From Manduca sexta (lineage: Eukaryota > Arthropoda > Insecta > Lepidoptera > Sphingidae): DNA of 64,000 bases. The stretch lies in NCBI RefSeq assembly GCF_014839805.1, contig NC_051134.1, positions 8,897,170-8,961,169 of the forward strand. Reading direction: 5' to 3'. The notes under the pieces were generated by a model. It was given only the letters and a program-made list of their open reading frames with translations, was not told where the DNA came from and did not search any database. Shown one piece after another: positions 60,100 through 64,000 of the stretch. Numbering within the stretch: the first letter of the stretch is position 1; each line of letters starts with the position of its first letter. A program made the position numbers and the translations under genes.

Positions 60100-62942
60100 C
60101 TGCAAGGGACAAACGACTTTATTAGTTATAAACATAGGCAACATTTTAACTCTTTATTGTACAGCACACGCATAAATACATAAATAAAAAATCAATCGTG
60201 AGATGTCTTAAATTACAACATTAAAAACGACATATGGCTCGAAGGACCAAAAAAAACTGCTCAGCTACAAATCAACCCATGTATATTACAAATCAAATAA
60301 TACAATAGCCAAAGGAAAATAAACCGAAAAATCGTTGTAATAAAGTCTTACCCATCTGGAGAATGGTAGCGACCCTGACTTCGCACGGTGCCGACGGATC
60401 CAGGGGTACGCGTTAAAAAGGCAACAATTAATTACAATTCAGCACCAGTCACTGGCGTACATCAGGTATGGACACGCTCTAGCCGTACTTATAAATTGCT
60501 TACACTAGGGAAATGTACATAGCCTAATGGTATACATGAGGTAGCTTGTAACATGAATTATACAATATTAATGAAAACTTCTAGCATTGTTGTGGTGTAC
60601 TGACTAATAACATCAATTCATTACTGCTATTGGCAACCAACAGTCCTTAGTCAAACATGTGGCTATTGTTACCAGGAAAAAATATATTTATAGTGAGACC
60701 AGGTAAATAAAAACTTGCTGTGGAAGCGCAAGCGCGCACAATTGCATTTTAACTTAACATTTCCAGTACAAGAAATTAGTTCCATATTGTACCACATGAT
60801 GAAGTTTTTTATTTTCCTGGTTGGGCAACACGGAAAATATCAAGCATTGTTGAAGTATACTGACTAACAGAATATTAGCGACCAATTCTAAATCAAAACT
60901 GTACCCATTATAAAAAATACAAAAATGTCAGGACATGTCATAAACTGACAACGTTGTATAATTGGTCATCAGTTAAGCCGAGCGCTAGACAAATGATGTC
61001 ACGACAGTCAACGAACTCTAATTAACAAGAGACACGTGTAGAGATGATCCATCATCGACAAACGCCCGCTGCTCGTATTAAATCATTGGCGAATTGTTTC
61101 TTTTTTAACCGACTTAAAAAAAAAGGAGGAGGTTATCAATTCGGCGTGAATTTTTTTTTATTGAACCTGTTGGTAAGTAAGTAGGTGCGGTAAAGGACGA
61201 ATGTAAAGTCGATTCTTGAGAGATATTACGTTCTGCGCGTTTCAATCGTCAGAATTGTGTTGAATATTACTATTTTGCTCAATAGCAAATCTAACATTTG
61301 TAACAAGGTCCATGATTATGAATAAGTACTAAATTGAAATCTGAAAACTAAAAACTATAGATTCATAAAGCTTTTATCGATAGACAAATATCAATTCGAC
61401 ATTGTAATCGGCGCTTCACTATAGTAAAGTGCTGAATTAGTCCAAATCTTTGGATCGTTTTATGTGAACCAAATGTGGTCTGATGTATTCATTAAACCAA
61501 ACATGGTACACGTTGTTATAAATCGTGCGAAATAGAATAAAATCCTATACAATGAAGTTAAATATTAAATATATCTATAATTATTCAACACTTGATCGCA
61601 TGTCTACGATTTATTTATAGAATGGTAAGAAATGGTTTCGCAATTACTATTTTATTACTTATTGATTACGTTGTATTTAAATTACTAAAATAAAATTTTT
61701 AAGAATCGATAGAGAGTTCGCTTATTCATACAAATAATCACAATAAACGGTGAACATTAAAATGAATTTAAATACATAACAACACAGACAGTTTACCAAC
61801 TCTTCAATAGTTCAAACAGGAGGGGTCTGGAAGGGTCCCGAGGGTTGTTAACCTCTCAAATACTCTTAGCTCCCTCAATTATTTCAACGCAAAAAGAAAT
61901 GTTTGACTTTAACAATTCTTGCACATTTTTTGTCACTCAAACTAGATTTTATGATGATAAAAACTATTGACAAAGGCTTGGCGTTGAATCTTCTAAATTC
62001 TTTTTACATTATAGCGCAAGAAATCGTATTACGCGCATCTACCACTTGGTTGTAAACGGTTTTATAATTTACAAAACTGGGGTAAATGACCTTGACAATT
62101 ACTGCAAATACTTAAGTTATATATTCAGGAATTGCTTAAATTTGCTTTGATAAATGATGACTCATTTTGTAGCGAGACCAGACTTCAATTCGTGATATTA
62201 ATGTGACTTGACAATGCAAAGTACAGTTAGTATACGTTATAAAGATCGTAAACATAGTTAAAAGGCTTGCTTTCCTCACATGAATCATTTAATAAATAGA
62301 AATATGTAATCGTAATGAAGTTTGAATCAGCTTTACAATTTTAACACGATATTATCGCGAGCAAGTGAGTCATTCGCGTAGTTTCACTTTTAACAGCTTA
62401 TCTTCACAATCGATCTCTTGAATCTTGATGAATCCGAGGCTTAAAGTACTGGCGCCAAATCATCAGCTGTTTATGGAACATCTCTTTTTTATTTGCTTAT
62501 TACCAGAATTATAGCAAGACAGTAACGCGGAAGGAATACGTAAGGCGACCTGCACATCTGAAGGTTTGATGAAGTTTAAGATCTTTGATATCTACCAATC
62601 TATATAATAATTCGGTAAGATGGACGTAAGGCCTACGTCTATGCATTCGTTGAAGCCAGTATAGAATATAGAGTTGGTACTATTATCAGATATCTTTCAA
62701 TCACAATTCCTTACTACTATGAAACCCAACTAAACAGTTCAGCAGTATCGCAACTAATCCCTTTAGTACACTTTTGATAGAATGGTCGTAGTTTATGATG
62801 AAGATACGGAAGCCTTTGCGATGCGTCTGGTTCGAATTCGATTGATTGCTTCCAACTTAAAACCTTTTTCCATTAAGATAGCAACTATACTTCTAGCTTA
62901 CTAAAATCCTTCAGTTTATCATTGCATTTGAATCTAGCATAT
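60100..62942. other. Probable Moesin intron
   Basis: No FERM F1 exon is recognisable on the minus strand here, so the exon preceding 60099 lies further right. Contents: a GC-rich block at about 60355-60415 ending, on the minus strand, in a donor-like ATGG|GTAAGA, and a LINE-like end block at about 61105-61150. Otherwise AT-rich DNA. Confidence 0.5.
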
Positions 62943-63162
62943 CTACATTATCAACGTGGACATTACATTCGTTTCTGGCTCATCTACCGAGACTATAGCC
63001 TCAACCCACACTGGGCTCACCAGATCATCTTCTCTGTCATAAGCAGCTTCTTCGTCATCCTCCTCGGGAGTCATTACCTTCTTCACCGCAGTGGTGAGAA
63101 CTTTAGCGGTCTTCTCTACGATCGATTCCGGCTTTATAATGTACAATTTATTACCGTTAACT
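62943..63162 (-). CDS. Candidate coding exon, gene unknown
   Basis: A minus-strand frame open after an acceptor-like TCAG (63163-63166) reads VNGNKLYIIKPESIVEKTAK, then a basic stretch, then an acidic cluster (PEEDDEEAAYDRED), then VSPVWVEAIVSVDEPETN, and either a donor-like GTAATG (62966) or the stop TAG at 62943. Composition is coding-like against AT-rich flanks. No family is recognised. It could be the last exon of a gene nested in Moesin, a Moesin variant exon, or the end of the next gene. There is no ATG in frame; TTG at 63144-63146 is not a credible start. Confidence 0.35.
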
Positions 63163-63169
63163 CTGACTT

Positions 63170-64000
63170 ATTGATTAAAATATATTAGCAAAACTGATAC
63201 GCTTATAAAGTCGAATATAAAACTGCAAGGAGAAGAATACATGTATACAATTTTACTACGTAAATTATATCCCTTCTTGGTGAATAGTGATAACTAAAAT
63301 AAGTTCTTAGGCCTTAATCACTATAGACAACATAATATGTATAAGTCGAACACCCAAAATAAAGGATTACCAACATTTATAAGATGTCAGACAAACTGCC
63401 GAAATCTAGGATTTGGGAATCCGAGATTATTACACTTCCAAAATCTTTTTCTATCTAAGGATAGATATTCTTGTTACAATTTCGCCCCGTGTCTTAATGA
63501 CATCAGTGCGTAGAACACTGTCCATCATTGTGGACATGTCACCGTTAATGTATTAATGGTCATTGATGGCATCAGGTTTAATGGGATGACGCGCATCATC
63601 AGAATATACTGTAAGTTATTACTCTGAGATTATTGAGATAATTTTAACAGGGTAAACCTGTATCGAAGTACCGTTGGAATAGGATTGGGAGCAGGGCTCA
63701 TAATGGGCGGGGTCCGTGGCTTAGTCAGAAGAGTTCAACACCTGTACTAAAGCAAACATTTGGAGCAGTCGCAAACATTTGTCGCGCTTGGATGTGATGC
63801 AGTCAGTATTTGATCTATGTTGCAATCATTTCTCATCACATCCGCAGTGTCAGAGGTCAAATCATTACCGCAACTCCGACCCTGGTTTTTGAACCTACCA
63901 ACTATGACTGTATTCTTTTAAATATGCATTAATCAATTTCAAAACAATGTTGTAAGGTCAGAGGTCAATCTGAATCAGAGATGCAGGTGCTCGCAATGAG
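63170..64000. other. Right edge, no gene seen
   Basis: AT-rich DNA. A block near 63700-63900 contains GGGTCCGTGGCTTAGTCAGAAGAG-like and GACCCTGGTTTTTGAACC-like words that resemble a tRNA-derived repeat, but this is too weak to call. Confidence 0.4.

Overview
The window looks like nuclear DNA of a moth or butterfly (Lepidoptera). It is AT-rich, has small introns with GT-AG ends, carries three tandem odorant-receptor genes of the lepidopteran type, and is full of tRNA-derived SINEs, Helitrons, LINE tails and foldback elements typical of lepidopteran genomes. No bacterial or organellar features were seen. The species cannot be named from the sequence.

Layout. 1-30 kb: three odorant-receptor genes on the minus strand (2387-6320, 18589-20767, 24428-28350), with the same exon sizes and intron phases. 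Two are complete; I could not find the last two exons of the middle one. Between the first and second lie a decayed Ty3/gypsy retrotransposon cut by other elements (7.6-10.6 kb) and a single-exon gene for a 120-residue secreted ten-cysteine protein of the Diedel family (14987-15349), an immune modulator family also known from insect viruses. 30.9-47.4 kb: an eight-exon plus-strand gene for a ZAD-C2H2 zinc-finger protein of 508 residues. 50.5-60.1 kb and beyond: the minus-strand Moesin (ERM) gene, complete at its C-terminus and running off the right edge at its N-terminus. The two genes converge on a 3 kb spacer.

Most unusual feature. Both of these last genes carry a tandem array whose unit is the 3' end of an exon plus its splice donor plus the first bases of the intron. 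In the zinc-finger gene the unit is about 145 bp, with about 80 visible copies over 12.2 kb (34685-46890, interrupted by a 500-N gap), inside the intron that splits a C2H2 finger. In Moesin the unit is 112 bp with 11 donors (52500-53787), inside the last intron. Each gene thus has many copies of one 5' splice site facing a single acceptor. Both units are 1 modulo 3 in length, so choosing a downstream donor shifts the frame. The many long Arg/Ala/His-rich open frames over these arrays are by-products of the repeats, not genes.

The genes do not form a pathway. The receptors are a local tandem expansion, the Diedel-like gene is an immune gene within the receptor cluster, and the zinc-finger and Moesin genes are single-copy neighbours.
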